Shown one piece after another: positions 23,701 through 33,185 of a DNA stretch of 64,000 bases; the first letter of the stretch is position 1; every line of letters starts with the position of its first letter. Source of the DNA: Dastarcus helophoroides (taxonomy: Eukaryota; Arthropoda; Insecta; Coleoptera; Bothrideridae); NCBI GenBank assembly GCA_028583605.1, contig CM053335.1, forward strand, positions 17,324,553 through 17,388,552, in the 5' to 3' direction. The translations under genes and the position numbers were made by a program. The notes beneath the pieces were generated by a model, which searched no databases, was not told the DNA's origin, and was given only the letters and a program-made list of their open reading frames with translations.

Positions 23701-26700
23701 TTGGGAATAATTCTTGTTAAAAAAAATACTAAGGCTTGGCTGCTATTTTAAATCATTAACATTTTGTAATATTGTCATCTTATGAACAACACGAATTTCG
23801 GAAAAAGCGTGGAGAATCTCAAAATAAAACTGCATAATGATTGATTATGACATTTTATCTAAATCTTTTTAATTATAGAATACCAATTTTACAACAGCAG
23901 CTTTTTAGCGTCATTTACTTAACACTTAAATGTTGATTGCGGTTTGTTCTACTATTTAAAAGAATCAATTTTGTGATATGGCCTTCTTATGAACAATACG
24001 ATTTTCGGAAAAAGCGTGGAGAATCTTGGAATAAAATTGCAATACGCTTGTTTACGTTATTTTACTTAAATTTGTTTAATTAGAGAACATCAATTTTACA
24101 ATAGAAGCATGTAAGCTTCATTCGCTTAATACTTCAATGTTGATAACGGTTTGTTTTACTATTTAAAAGAAACACATCTTTATACTGCAAGAAAAGCATT
24201 ATTTTGGGGATAATTCTTGTTAAAAAGAATATTTAGGCTTGGCTGCTGTTTTAAATCATTAATAGTTTGTAATATTGTCATCTTATGAACAAAATGAATT
24301 TCGGAAAAAGCGTGGAGAATCTCAAAATAAAACTGCATAATGCTTGATTATAACATTTTATCTAAATCTTTTTGGTTATAGAACACCAATTTTAGAACAG
24401 TAGCATTTTAGTGTCATTTACTTAACACTTAAATGTTGATTGCGGTTTGTTCTACTATTTAAAAGAATCAATTTTGTGATATGGCCATCTTATGAACAAT
24501 ACGATTTTTGGAAAAAGCGTGGAGAATCTTGGAATAAAATTGCATAGCGCTTGTTTACGTTATTTTACTTAAATTTGTTTAGTTAGAGAACATTAATTTT
24601 ACAATAGAAGCATTTAAGCTTCAGTCGCTTAACACTTTAATGCTGATTACGGTTTGTGCTATTATTTAAAAGAAACACATTTTTATACTGCAAGAAAAGC
24701 ATTATTTTGAGGATAATTCTTGTTAAAAAAACATTTAAGCTTGGCTGCTGTTTTAAATCATTAATATTTTATAATATAGTCATCTTATGAACAAAACGAA
24801 TTTTGGAAAAAGCGTGGAGAATTTCAGAATAAAAACTTCTACTGCTTGAATATGTCGTTTTATCTAAATCTGTTTAATTATAGAACACTTTTTTACAACA
24901 AAAGCATTATAACGTCATTAGCCTAAGATCTAAGTGTTAATAATATTGTTTGTTCTACTACCTACAAAAATACATTTTTGTACTGCAAGAGTATTATTAC
25001 TTTGTGGGCCATTCTTCTAAATGAAAATATCAACATTTGTCAAAAAGTTATTTTAAATTATTAAAATTATGTATTAATGCCATCTTATGAATAATACGAC
25101 TTTTGGAAAAAGTGTGGAGAATCTTAGAATAATAAATATAAATTGGAAGGTTACTTTGGATATATACAGTCTTCGATAGAATTTTTTATTGTCGAAATAA
25201 TTATCACAATTATATTAAATTATTGCATTCTTAGGTGGTTCCAAGCTATGTTCAAAGTTTTAATCTTTTTACTTTTCTTTGAGTTGAGTTTAAAATTGAT
25301 TACAAAACTTCTACGAAACATACGTCTATTTTCAAACAGATAAGACATCATGTTAAAAAAAGCGTGTTAAAAAACAAATAAATAGATTTTCTTTATTGAT
25401 TTTTAATTTAAAAACATACCAGTTGCCAATGATACAACGAAACAAGTCGTTTATGTCAAAAAATTCAATTTGTACAGAAAATGCACATATTTCGACTAAA
25501 AAAGAAATTATCGAGTCGGCATTCACATAAATTTTACAATGTTTGGAGCGAACGACAAAATTTATTCGCTATCGGGATTCCCTAGGGACCACGAAATTCC
25601 GACGGTCGATCAAAGCGAATCACCGCAGACTCCCCATTAGACGATTTGCTGAATTTGCCTAACATGCCGAATGAGAATATAAAAGTCCCGTTTCGTTTAG
25701 TTGCTTCGCAAGAAAAAAAGGAAACGATACTGGTAGAAAAAGTTTCCCAAGTTTGTACGGATTATCATGTGAAATCCACCGGAATTTCCAGCGATTGGAC
25801 CCCTCCTCAGGTCAATTAGGGGCTTAGTGGGATAATTCACAATTTAAGTTGATCGAATAAAATAGTTGATATCTTGAACGACGCAGGACTAGTAATGATA
25901 TCTAAAACTACCTTTTTAACTGACGACTTCAAATCAGTCAAAGAAATTATGAACGTATTACTGTTATTTCCAATTTAATCAGATTTAAAAATTTAGACAA
26001 ACGAGACACTACTGATTTCTTCCTGATTGAAAAAAAGATACGGTTTTTAATTCAGTTACCAATCTATTTCTCGTCAGTCTTACCCACCTACTAAGTGGGT
26101 AATATAATAAGCATATATTGACCTATAAAGTCGTTAACCAATTAAGCATATGTTGACCTATGAAGTCGTAAACCATTTGTTGGGAATCACCGTCCTCTTA
26201 GGTTAAATAAACTTTCTTTTTTCAATTTTCTATCTTTGCTAAGCCTTTCCAATATGTAATTAAATTAATGACTGAGCCACCCTGTATTGCATCCCCAATA
26301 TCCATTGGAAACATAGAAAAACATCCTAATACAAAACAATCTAATGACAAGTATTCGTATCAATGTTTCATTTACGATTTTGTTACAGTGGGTGGTTTTG
26401 TTTCAGGAGCTGCGGGTTCTAGGAGTGCAGGAACTGCGGACTGAAAAGGATCAACACTCAAATCTACCATTTGCTGCCTTACTTGTCGCACTTAGATTTA
26501 GGAAACAACCGGATGCAATTCCTGTCCTACGACGAATTCAACGACTTGCACAAGCTCCACAGTTTAAAGCTGGACGGCAACCAGCTGCCTGTGATCCTAG
26601 AAAAGACGTTCGTTAACCAACAACAGCTGCGATATTTGTGTTTGGCCAGAAACCGTCTGGCCAAGATAACAAACACTGCCTTCCTGAACCTCACAAGTTT

Positions 26701-27577
26701 GATAGAATTAGACATTAGTCATAATAAATTGAGCAAGATGGAAGCGCTCGCCATGCAGCACATCTCCGAAACGCTGCAGAAGCTGAGGATAAGCGGAAAC
26801 AACTTTAACTCGGCCGTTATAAGGACGATATTACACACGACCTATAAAGTTTGGGATTTGGATTTGGCCCAGTTGGGAATTACGGAGCTTCCGCGAGGCT
26901 TTTTGCCCGACCGTATTCGAAAGCTTAATATTTCTAACAATAATATAAGCGAGCTGCAGCTGGCGGCTCTGCCGAAGCAACTGATGGAAATAGATTTATC
27001 TCGGAATAAGCTCAAGGGATTGGATGAGAAGCTCGTCCTTAAACTAGAGAACCTAAAGAAAGTGAATTTGGCCGGTAATCCTTGGTCTTGCGATTTGTGT
27101 CATATTACAGCCATGTTATTTCGTGTCAACAAAACCGGTTTATTCAAGAATTTATCCTGCTCCTTTCCCGGCCAGCTCAAGGGGCGCCAGCTCGGTAATC
27201 TGCGCTTGGAAGACGTAAGCACTTGTAAGAACTCGGACGAAATTGCGGAAGAAGGCGATTTCTCTTCGGGGTCGACCAGATTGGGCCTCGTCGTCGGCGT
27301 ATCCACCTTGGTGCTCTTTTTCATCTTCTCGTTAATATTCACGATTTGTTTGTGTACGAGGCGCCAAGTGAGGAACGCCAGGGAGCGATCGAAGCGTGAA
27401 AGGGAGCGCGAATGTACTTCTCTTGATAACTCGGTGGCTGTGTTTTGCAAAGGCGAAATCAGCTTTAAGTTTCCTTTAGACTTGACTGAGAGAAAAGTGT
27501 CTGTGTGCACTATAGACGAGATAAAGCGGGAAGCCCAACTTCCTAATCTGCCCAACGGCACGGGGACGGGAATTTGA
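17140..27577 (+). CDS. LRR transmembrane protein (two coding exons)
   Basis: A predicted type I cell-surface protein of ~593 residues. Order: signal peptide (~1-22), cysteine-rich N-terminal LRR cap (CPPPCVC, ~25-50), about 14 LRRs, C-terminal LRR cap (NPWSCDLC with later Cys), one membrane helix ([20 protein letters not shown], ~495-520) and a basic tail of ~75 residues. Coding exons are 17140-17751 and 26407-27577. The donor CCG|GTAAGA and acceptor TTTCAG|GAG are both phase 0, and the join continues an LRR. A one-base insertion near 26431 breaks the frame; without it the second exon is 1170 nt and reads LxxLxLxxCGL. The family acts in adhesion, axon guidance or receptor signalling; the ligand and exact orthologue are unknown. 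CTTTCCAG just before the ATG implies an upstream untranslated exon. Confidence 0.88.
18157..18356 (-). CDS. Cathepsin B-like, exon 4
   Basis: Starts after TTTTTCAG; encodes [19 protein letters not shown] with the catalytic His, then the Asn in NSWG, and ends [12 protein letters not shown] and TGA (18159-18157). Cathepsin B proteins usually have GGHA where this has GAHA. Confidence 0.93.
18157..21806 (-). CDS. Cathepsin B-like cysteine protease (four exons)
   Basis: A C1A papain-family protease of ~326 residues with signal peptide ([16 protein letters not shown]), propeptide, and catalytic Cys (DQSNCGSCW), His ([12 protein letters not shown]) and Asn ([10 protein letters not shown]). Exons on - are 21806-21486, 20907-20709, 20068-19807 and 18356-18157, each with GT/AG borders and matching phase. 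[17 protein letters not shown] and GIYHHVCGD place it in the cathepsin B branch. The occluding-loop double His is absent: the loop region reads [20 protein letters not shown]. Loss of these His residues removes the basis for dipeptidyl-carboxypeptidase activity, so endopeptidase action, perhaps in the gut, is inferred. One extra base near 20864 breaks the frame of exon 2. The gene is nested in the LRR intron on the opposite strand. Confidence 0.93.
18357..19806 (-). other. Cathepsin intron 3
   Basis: 1450-bp intron, AT-rich, with no ORF of note apart from AT-driven openings. It contains the foldback element at 19527-19716. Confidence 0.85.
19527..19716. mobile_element. Foldback MITE, family D, copy 1
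   Basis: Arms of ~53 bp (19553-19605 and 19662-19715) are near-complementary and contain AAACCAAGAAAGATTAAAAA / TTTTTAATCTTTCTTGGTTT. The outer flank begins GAACGGACTGG. The loop includes GATGATAGCTTGGCTATCG. Related copies lie at 45386-45485, 46268-46430 and 54030-54290. No coding capacity. Confidence 0.8.
19807..20068 (-). CDS. Cathepsin B-like, exon 3
   Basis: Reads [15 protein letters not shown], then [11 protein letters not shown], then [20 protein letters not shown]. The acceptor TTTTAG|GGTTGCAG lies at 20070-20069 and the donor GGAG|GTAAGT at 19806. It encodes the altered occluding loop. The acceptor and first bases are tandemly repeated upstream (20061-20155). Confidence 0.92.
20061..20155 (-). 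repeat. Four tandem copies of a splice-acceptor segment
   Basis: A 23-24-bp unit reading (on -) CTATGTATTTTAGGGTTGCA is repeated four times. Each copy contains TTTTAG|GGTTGCA, identical to the junction used by cathepsin exon 3. Only the copy nearest the exon keeps the true continuation AACTATCCC. Confidence 0.9.
20396..20695 (+). mobile_element. Solo LTR-like element, 300 bp
   Basis: Begins TGTAACAAAATGG and ends CGATAACGAGCAACA (TG...CA), with a 4-bp duplication GTAT at 20392-20395 and 20696-20699. It resembles 57686-58042 (+) and, inverted, 59943-60258. It sits in cathepsin intron 2, close to the exon 2 donor. No internal retroviral-type genes are present. Confidence 0.8.
20709..20907 (-). 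CDS. Cathepsin B-like, exon 2 (one-base frame break)
   Basis: Starts after TGTAG with GCTGTAAGC, reading [15 protein letters not shown], which continues CGSCW as expected for cathepsin B. The frame then slips by one base (extra base in CACTTCAAATGG, about 20862-20868) and resumes as [17 protein letters not shown] and [20 protein letters not shown]. The donor is CATGAG|GTAAG (20708-20704). An LTR-like insert ends 13 nt beyond the exon end. Confidence 0.9.
20937..21089. repeat. Inverted repeat built from CACATGCC / GGGG units
   Basis: The left half has three CCCCTTTACCACATGCC-like units. The right half has three ATGCCGATGTGGTAAAGGGG units followed by a unit mirroring the left end. The whole can fold into one long hairpin inside cathepsin intron 1 (20908-21485). 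Confidence 0.85.
21486..21806 (-). CDS. Cathepsin B-like, exon 1
   Basis: 107 codons: signal peptide, propeptide and mature N terminus ([14 protein letters not shown]) up to the active-site CGSCW. The donor is TGTTGG|GTAAGT. Phase 0. Confidence 0.93.
21845..21880 (-). promoter_or_regulatory. Duplicated TATA box of cathepsin gene
   Basis: On -, TATAAATA occurs at 21852-21845 and again at 21880-21873, inside a 28-bp direct duplication (TATAAATAAGACAACATT). The proximal box is ~39 nt upstream of the start codon at 21806, so transcription would start close to the ATG with a very short leader. Confidence 0.65.
21890..22590. other. LRR intron sequence upstream of cathepsin
   Basis: AT-rich intronic DNA. 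An imperfect ~22-bp repeat of AGACAGAC-like units lies at 22377-22446. No ORF or RNA gene was seen. It may hold distal promoter elements of the protease. Confidence 0.5.
22592..22735 (+). repeat. Flanking direct repeat, left copy
   Basis: Roughly 140 bp starting GAAGGTTACCTTAGG and including ATTAAATTATTGCATT. It matches 25143-25285 at roughly four fifths of positions by eye. The two copies bracket a block of the ~300-bp satellite. Confidence 0.75.
22735..25140 (+). repeat. Satellite E block 1 (~300-bp monomers)
   Basis: About eight monomers, each marked by CTTATGAACAATACGA and AAAAAGCGTGGAGAATCT followed by GCATAAYGCTTG, a TTTACAA.AGAAGCATTT block, a CTGCAAGA block and ATTCTTGTTAA. It lies within the LRR intron. 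Monomers alternate between subtypes (for example ACAATACGATTTTCGG versus ACAACACGAATTTCGG), suggesting dimer-based higher-order units. Confidence 0.9.
25143..25285 (+). repeat. Flanking direct repeat, right copy
   Basis: Counterpart of 22592-22735 (GGAAGGTTACTTTGG, ATTAAATTATTGCATT, TCAAAGTTTTAATCTTT). It follows the last satellite core directly. Confidence 0.75.
25539..25819 (+). CDS. Possible small gene or exon, frame broken
   Basis: An ATG at 25539 opens 33 codons ([20 protein letters not shown]...) to TAG at 25638. In a second frame, 25631-25816 reads [19 protein letters not shown]... to TAG at 25817. Composition is more gene-like than the surrounding intron, and a one-base change near 25630 would give ~93 residues. 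No known domain was recognised. It may be chance, a decayed retrogene, or an alternative exon of the LRR gene. GAATATAAAAG at 25674 is within the ORF, so it is not a convincing TATA box. Confidence 0.3.
25820..26406 (+). other. End of LRR intron
   Basis: AT-rich, with a 35-bp tandem duplication (TAAGCATATRTTGACCTATR) at 26108-26142 and 26143-26177. The acceptor TTTCAG is at 26401-26406. Confidence 0.6.
26407..27577 (+). CDS. LRR protein, coding exon 2 (one-base frame break)
   Basis: Begins after TTTCAG (26401-26406) with GAGCTGCGGGTT, in phase with exon 1. The first eight codons read ELRVLGVQ. One extra base at about 26430-26432 then shifts the frame, and from NCGLKRI onward the frame is open to TGA at 27575-27577. 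It contains the remaining repeats, the C-terminal cap (about 27075-27230), the membrane helix (about 27280-27355) and a tail rich in Arg, Lys and Glu. No AATAAA was recognised close downstream. Confidence 0.88.
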
Positions 27578-28257
27578 AGTCTGCTTACGCTTTCCACGTT
27601 TGTAATGTGCATGCGTTTGTGATATTACGCTAAAAGTGAAGCACTAGAGGGAGTTATTATTATGTGTCATTTTTGCTCTTTGGCATGCATTTTAGTTTTA
27701 GAAGCGAAGAGAAAGCCGGTTTCCTTAGTAATGGTACACTTTCTACACTAACGTCTCTGACAGATTTTTTTCCTACTTTTTTGTTAAAACAATACGTTTA
27801 ATATCCTATTTAATCTAAATGTATTAACACAGTTTGAATAAGTTGAATGATATTTAAAAAATTCATCGCATTTAATACTTTACATTCATTAATATTTCGA
27901 ATCAATAAGTTTAAAAAGAGGATAAAACAATTTTAGTTTGGGTACTTAACTTAAATAATTAGCAGCATAGAATTGCACTTATTCAAAATGCATCAATTTT
28001 TGTATACGTTGGTTATAAGACGTACGAAAAAAGGGCAAAAAATATGCATGATACAACTGACCCATTCAGTGCATTGGTAAAAGCCATTCGACTACCAAAT
28101 GTGATCGAAATGTTGTTATGATACATATCTGATAGGACTTTTAAAATGGTTAGCGACCCAAGTGTCGCCAGAACCATTTAAAAAGTTTGTGGAAACAGTG
28201 CCTAAAATAACATATGTTGTTTGGAATATTGTTTACCTTATTTTGCATACAGTCTAC
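27578..28257. other. 3' flank of the LRR gene
   Basis: Probably the 3' untranslated region and downstream flank. Composition becomes AT-rich within ~200 bp of the stop. No canonical AATAAA was recognised near the stop, so the transcript end is unknown. Confidence 0.45.
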
Positions 28258-28555
28258 GTTTTTCCAAAAATGTATTTTTTTTAATTGATTTAGTCGCTTT
28301 ATTCCAGTACAAAGCAGTGCAAAGATATCATTTGAAACACATCCAGTTAATGAAAAAGTGCCAAATATCATAATCCATAAACCAGGAACCAATTACGTAA
28401 ACCCATTTTAAAAGAAAATTCTCGATCCAAGAAAAATAATGAAAATGTTGGGAAAAGTAAACATCATTCGAGATGCAATAGAGAAACAGAGAATCAATAT
28501 TAAACCTAATGAAGTTCATTTTCTATTATTAATTTTTTAATGTAGTCACCTTATG
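28258..28555 (+). repeat. Satellite E leader, copy 1
   Basis: About 300 bp shared with 32885-33185 and, partly, 44955-45230: blocks such as TAGTYGCTTTATTC, AAAGTGCC.AATATCATAA and ATTACGTAAA are in the same order, immediately before a satellite E core. Confidence 0.75.
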
Positions 28556-28800
28556 AACAATACGATTTTCGGAAAAAGCGTGGAGAATCTAAAAATAAAA
28601 CCACATAAAGCTTACTTATGTTATTGTATTTCTATCTGTTTAGCCATAGGACACTTATTTTACAACAACAACGTCATTTGCCCAGTATACAAACCATAAT
28701 TACCGTTTGATTCACCATATAAAAGAAATACATTTTTGTACCGCAAAAGTATTATTATTTTGGGGACCATTCTTGTAAATAAGAATGTATAAACTGTTTT
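28540..28800 (+). repeat. Satellite E, single monomer
   Basis: Core CTTATGAACAATACGA at about 28551, then one monomer to the ATTCTTGTAAATAAGAAT block. Unique sequence follows. Confidence 0.85.
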
Positions 28801-30715
28801 GTACAGTATTTGTAATATATGTAATTACGCCGTATTGTTATAAATTTTATTAAAGCTCAAATAACGCACTTCGCTTGTTTTATTCCCAGCCCCTTCGACC
28901 CTACGCCAAATTAAAACCAAAACAACCGTGAAAAGATAGCCAAAAGTTGATTGAATTACATTCTCCTTTTCCGGATTAATGAAGACACCCGACTCCTTGA
29001 TGATCCATTCAAACGAAGGTAAGTGTCGATCCTGATGCCCCTCGAGACTACCCCGATGTTTGGTAGACGGCCGAATTAAAATTTGTTTCCCGACTGGGCT
29101 AGTTTACGAAGTGTTTTCGAGCGCTCCACAAACAATAGATTATTTAAAACTTGAGGCGGACTTATAAAGTTGGTTTCTTGCGATATTACTTTTGGTAATT
29201 CGGGGGCCCGCGAGGAATTGCCAAATCGACAAAACATGGCAAAATCAATATGAGAACTTTCGACGTGGATTTACGAGCGCCATCGAATTGACCCTTAAGG
29301 ATATTCACTTGGGGCGAATGGGACTATTTCTTGGAGATGCGCACAGGGGGCTCTCTGATTATGTAATACGGCGGGTTTTTATGAGGGGAGGGTTCCCATT
29401 AGCTTAGCCACAAAAACCACATCTTTGGATATCTGCACTAACGTCTTTAATTTAATGATTTAAGAGGAAATTACCCATCGAGTCATTTAGAAGTTGGGAA
29501 GCTCATTCTTTCTGATAGAGATCGTTTCTTTTTCATGTTGGACGAATAATGCTGATTATTAAGTTACTAAAATAGACGCTTAGGTATCTTGAATTGTGTT
29601 ATTAAAACATTATAACACTTTGGTTTGGTATATCCACGTCAGTCATCAATCCTCTACGATTTTCAACTTATGTAACGATGCAGCTAAAGTCGCAAAGTTC
29701 ACTGATGCAACTGTCTTGTATCATGAGATTGCACAAGCAACATAAATTAAATACAAGCACCCTTTGGCGTGACATACGTTTAGGTATGTTAAATTTAACA
29801 AATTCCAATTAGATGTTCTATAATGAAACAATCAAATGTGCTACTGTAGCGCTTAAGAGACATTTTTAAAATTAAGAACATCTTAATATTAAGTTGATAA
29901 CAGTAAAATAAATTTAACAAAAGCCCTCATTTACTCGTTTAAGAATGGGGGTCCAGCAGATTGAAAATTCTCAACTTGCCGCCAACTAAACTTCCGACAA
30001 TAATTCTTTTAAAGACGACTTAAAATCTTTATTTACGCGAAAACAACACATAAGCCCTTCTTGACGCCTAAGTAACATTAAGTGCCATAAACAAAACATT
30101 TTATAATTCATAAAGTAAAAAAGTTTCGACTAAGGGGATTTTGAAGATTTTGGGGAGATGCAGCCGAGTGTATCATTTATATTAAGAAAATTGGCCAATC
30201 AGGCGCGTAAAATTAAGCAATGAACAACTAAAATGTAACAATTATTAGATAATTTGCATGTTAATGGACTCTTTTAACGAGCTTGATTGCGCTTCATACT
30301 TTTATGAAGAACGTCCATAAATACCCCTGAATATATTAAGCTGTTAATTATGCAGTTGGAAGTTTTTAATAGTTTCCCTGTAAGTTAACCATTACGGCCC
30401 TCTCTAGACTCATTAAAGTTATGACATACTTTTTAAACTTGATCGATTGCGAAGAAAGCTGCACTTCTGTACTTTTGATTAACGCAGCGAAATATTAGAC
30501 AAATTATGCAAATGGGGCATCGCAATTATAAAATTTCAAACAACAATTACCTCCATAAACGCCAGACTGCTACCACTACCAGATTGTTAGCATAGACTAT
30601 CCGCGTGGATACAATAACAAATTTCCAAGTCGTTTTGTTGTAAATTTTGCGAGATGGCAATACTGCACTGCTTTTTTTTTAAGTTTAATTCACTCGCAAA
30701 GGGTAACCCTATTAT
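28800..30715. other. Unique-looking DNA, no gene established
   Basis: At 28982 an ATG starts MKTPDSLMIHSNE and runs into GAAG|GTAAGTG, a good splice donor (about 29019), so a short first coding exon is conceivable but unsupported by any downstream exon. A 71-codon ORF at 29192-29407 has no recognisable domain. The rest is AT-rich without visible repeats. Confidence 0.3.
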
Positions 30716-30719
30716 GCTT

Positions 30720-31430
30720 TCAAAGCACTGCGGTAGGATGCGGAAACAAGGATAGATGGCGATGAAGCGCCTTCTTAAATAAGGATAGGTTGTAATTTTT
30801 GGGGAAAATTCCTTTCGGTAACAAGTTCCATAACTTGGTAGTTTTATAGAAAAAAGGGTCTCCGTAGACAGAAGTCCTCACTGTGTCAAGCTGAACCCGC
30901 ACAGGAATTTGCTGTCTCCGACTGTCTAGTACGCCTCAAGAATCTTGCCCTTGGGGGGATCAATCTATTAGTTCCTGCGAGCATCTTCCATTATAGTACT
31001 TGTAGTAAAGAGACAATGTCATCAACCATACGCCTGTGCTCTAGTGTTTCAAGAGAATCGGTTCAGACTTTCGTCATCAATTAGGCGAATCGCTCTTCTT
31101 TGAATTGAATCCAAAAGAGCTAAAGTGTGTTTTGGGGATGAACTCCAAGCATAAAAACAGTATTGGCTAGTGTTGCCCTAACTTGACCTTTGTATTGTGT
31201 TAATAGCTGATGAGATGTGAAGTACTCTTTAGCTCTAAAAAGAAAGTCAAGCTTCTGAAAGGTGGATTTGGCAATGGCCCGCACATTATCGTCCCAAGAG
31301 AAGTTAGTGCTCGCCAGAGACTAAATAAACTGAACGTTTCAATGTTGTCTCATGCGTACAGTTGAAGCTAAAATCCGGGGAAGTGAGGAGGTGCATCCCA
31401 CTACTCTTTGATATGGTCGGATTAAGTAAA
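30720..31430 (-). pseudogene. Non-LTR retrotransposon remnant (reverse transcriptase 3' part)
   Basis: Read on -, the translation gives ASTNFSWDDNVRAIAKSTFQ, LFRAKEYFTSHQLLTQYK, LALLDSIQRRAIRLI, then after a frame change LETLEHRRMVDDIVSLL. Near the end it gives VYGDPFFYKTTKLWNLLP with stop at 30720. These are the conserved C-terminal features after the reverse transcriptase domain in CR1/Jockey-type LINEs. At least two frame changes and several stops show it is dead. The 5' part is missing. Confidence 0.85.
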
Positions 31431-32884
31431 ATTTATAAATACGAAACTTGCCGCGTAACGGTTCTAACGATTTAGATGAAACTTTAGAATTAGGGGCTTT
31501 TGGACCAATAGGATAATTTTTATAAGTGCTTTGTGGTAAAAGTTCAGGAGAACTATTTTCAAAGACATCTTGGTTTAATAGTAAAATAATTTTCTTTCAA
31601 TACGCGACGCCTGTGTACAATATTGTTAAGCCGTTGCTGTAAACAAGTCATGATTGCAGTGAAATGGCGACGCGCGCACGCCAATAATTGAATATTTATA
31701 TATTTTATTTTTACCTACCCAAAGAATGAAACTTTTGATTTTCCTTCACTAATGTGTTCACTGAGGTTTCAACAATAATCCACAATACACTTCTCCATAT
31801 TTACAGCCCATTTTCTTTAAAAAAAGCCGATGTTATCTTCGCAAAGGTCTGTCAAATAATAAGAGGGCGTTGCAAGCTAGATGGAGCTAGGCTTTCGCCA
31901 GGCTTTCGCCTGGCTTCACTGCTTACCGTGTTAGGTTCAATCTATATAGTCTCTGGTGCTCGCATTCACTCCTAGGATAGATAGATTGGATCCCATCGGG
32001 AGGATTTTACCGTCCATTAGTATGTTTGTTATGCGATAAAATGTACGCAACGGAGCTTCAGCCAAAGGCTGAAGTAGTGGGGCTGCTAGGTTGCCATTAC
32101 TGCAAGATGTTTCCCTAACGTGCGAAATGAAGCATCGAAATTCCATGCGATGTGTAATTTCAAATTGCGATTAGGCGAAAACGACACCACTAAAAATCCT
32201 TATAGTTTACTACTTAATTGACAGTATCTCCTTACATAATATACAATGTTTTATTAAAATTTATAACAAGATCTGGATGCAATAAATTAAAATCTCTTTG
32301 AAAACATTTTTGTGTGAATCCGTAGAAGCACAATTGTTAAAATTTTAGTAAGTGCTATCTGAACAGTAATCAATCCATTAAGTGCCCCCAACAGATAGCC
32401 CATCTTATCCAATCGGTGAATTACCGTAACTTTGGCATAACGCTCGCAAGGGTATCATTAAATTCGGACAAGTACACAGACCGCAGATCACTTTGACTCG
32501 TCTTATTGATTCCGCATCGGGTTACTATCAAGGGAGACCTTTGTTAATGCTTTAGTACGAACGGGTTGCACCGACGCCGACCGTCTTCTGCTCTTACTTA
32601 AATCCGTATTTAATGATCTTGTGAAATGACGGCGGCGACTGGCGAGGTGCACACCAAGGAAGCAGAAGTGACATTTCTGCTTCTTCAACAGACAGAGCGA
32701 CTGAAAGATATCTAAGATTTGAAACTTTCTTTGAAAACGGAAGAAGGTAGGTAGAAGTATAATTAGGGGGCTATTTACATGTAGGAATTTTGTTTTAATT
32801 AGCACATCAATAGTAAACAATAGTTTTTAAAATAACAAAGGTTAATTTATTACATTGAATATTACAAAGCAAAATCTTCTTGTA
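31430..32884. other. Unique-looking DNA, no gene established
   Basis: A GC-richer stretch at 32500-32700 lies in a 105-codon - ORF (32503-32820) with no recognised domain. Small inverted motifs (GGCTTTCGCC / GGCGAAAGCC type near 31890-31915; CTTCAGCCAAAGGCTGAAG at 32047) were noted. Otherwise AT-rich. Confidence 0.35.
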
Positions 32885-33185
32885 TTTCTTTGTAAATTTA
32901 TTTAGTTGCTTTATTCTAAGGTCATAAATTGGTAAAGATGTCATTTAAAACAAATGGAGGAAATATAAAAGTGCCGAATATCATAACCTATAAAAAATAA
33001 ATCAACTACGTAAATCCAGTTTAGAAGAAAATTTTCTATCTATGGAAAATAATAAAAACCTTGAAAGAAAATATTCTTGAATAGTGTTCACTACTACGAG
33101 ATGAAATAGGAGAAGAAACCAATCAAATTTAAGCTTGGCTAAGGTCCATTTTCAATTTATAATATTTGTAATATGGTCATCTTAT
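32885..33185 (+). repeat. Satellite E leader, copy 2
   Basis: Homologous to 28258-28555 along its length, and again directly followed by the first satellite core at about 33178. Confidence 0.75.

Noticed and set aside
26425..26430. Alternative acceptor GTGCAG|GAAC for LRR exon 2
   Set aside because: It would avoid the frame break internally but needs an upstream donor of a different phase than exon 1 and would discard ELRVLGVQ, which fits the LRR consensus.
26344..26616. 90-codon ORF reading through the LRR exon 2 acceptor
   Set aside because: It starts in the intron and leaves the LRR frame; the correct reading needs the acceptor at 26406 and removal of one base near 26431.
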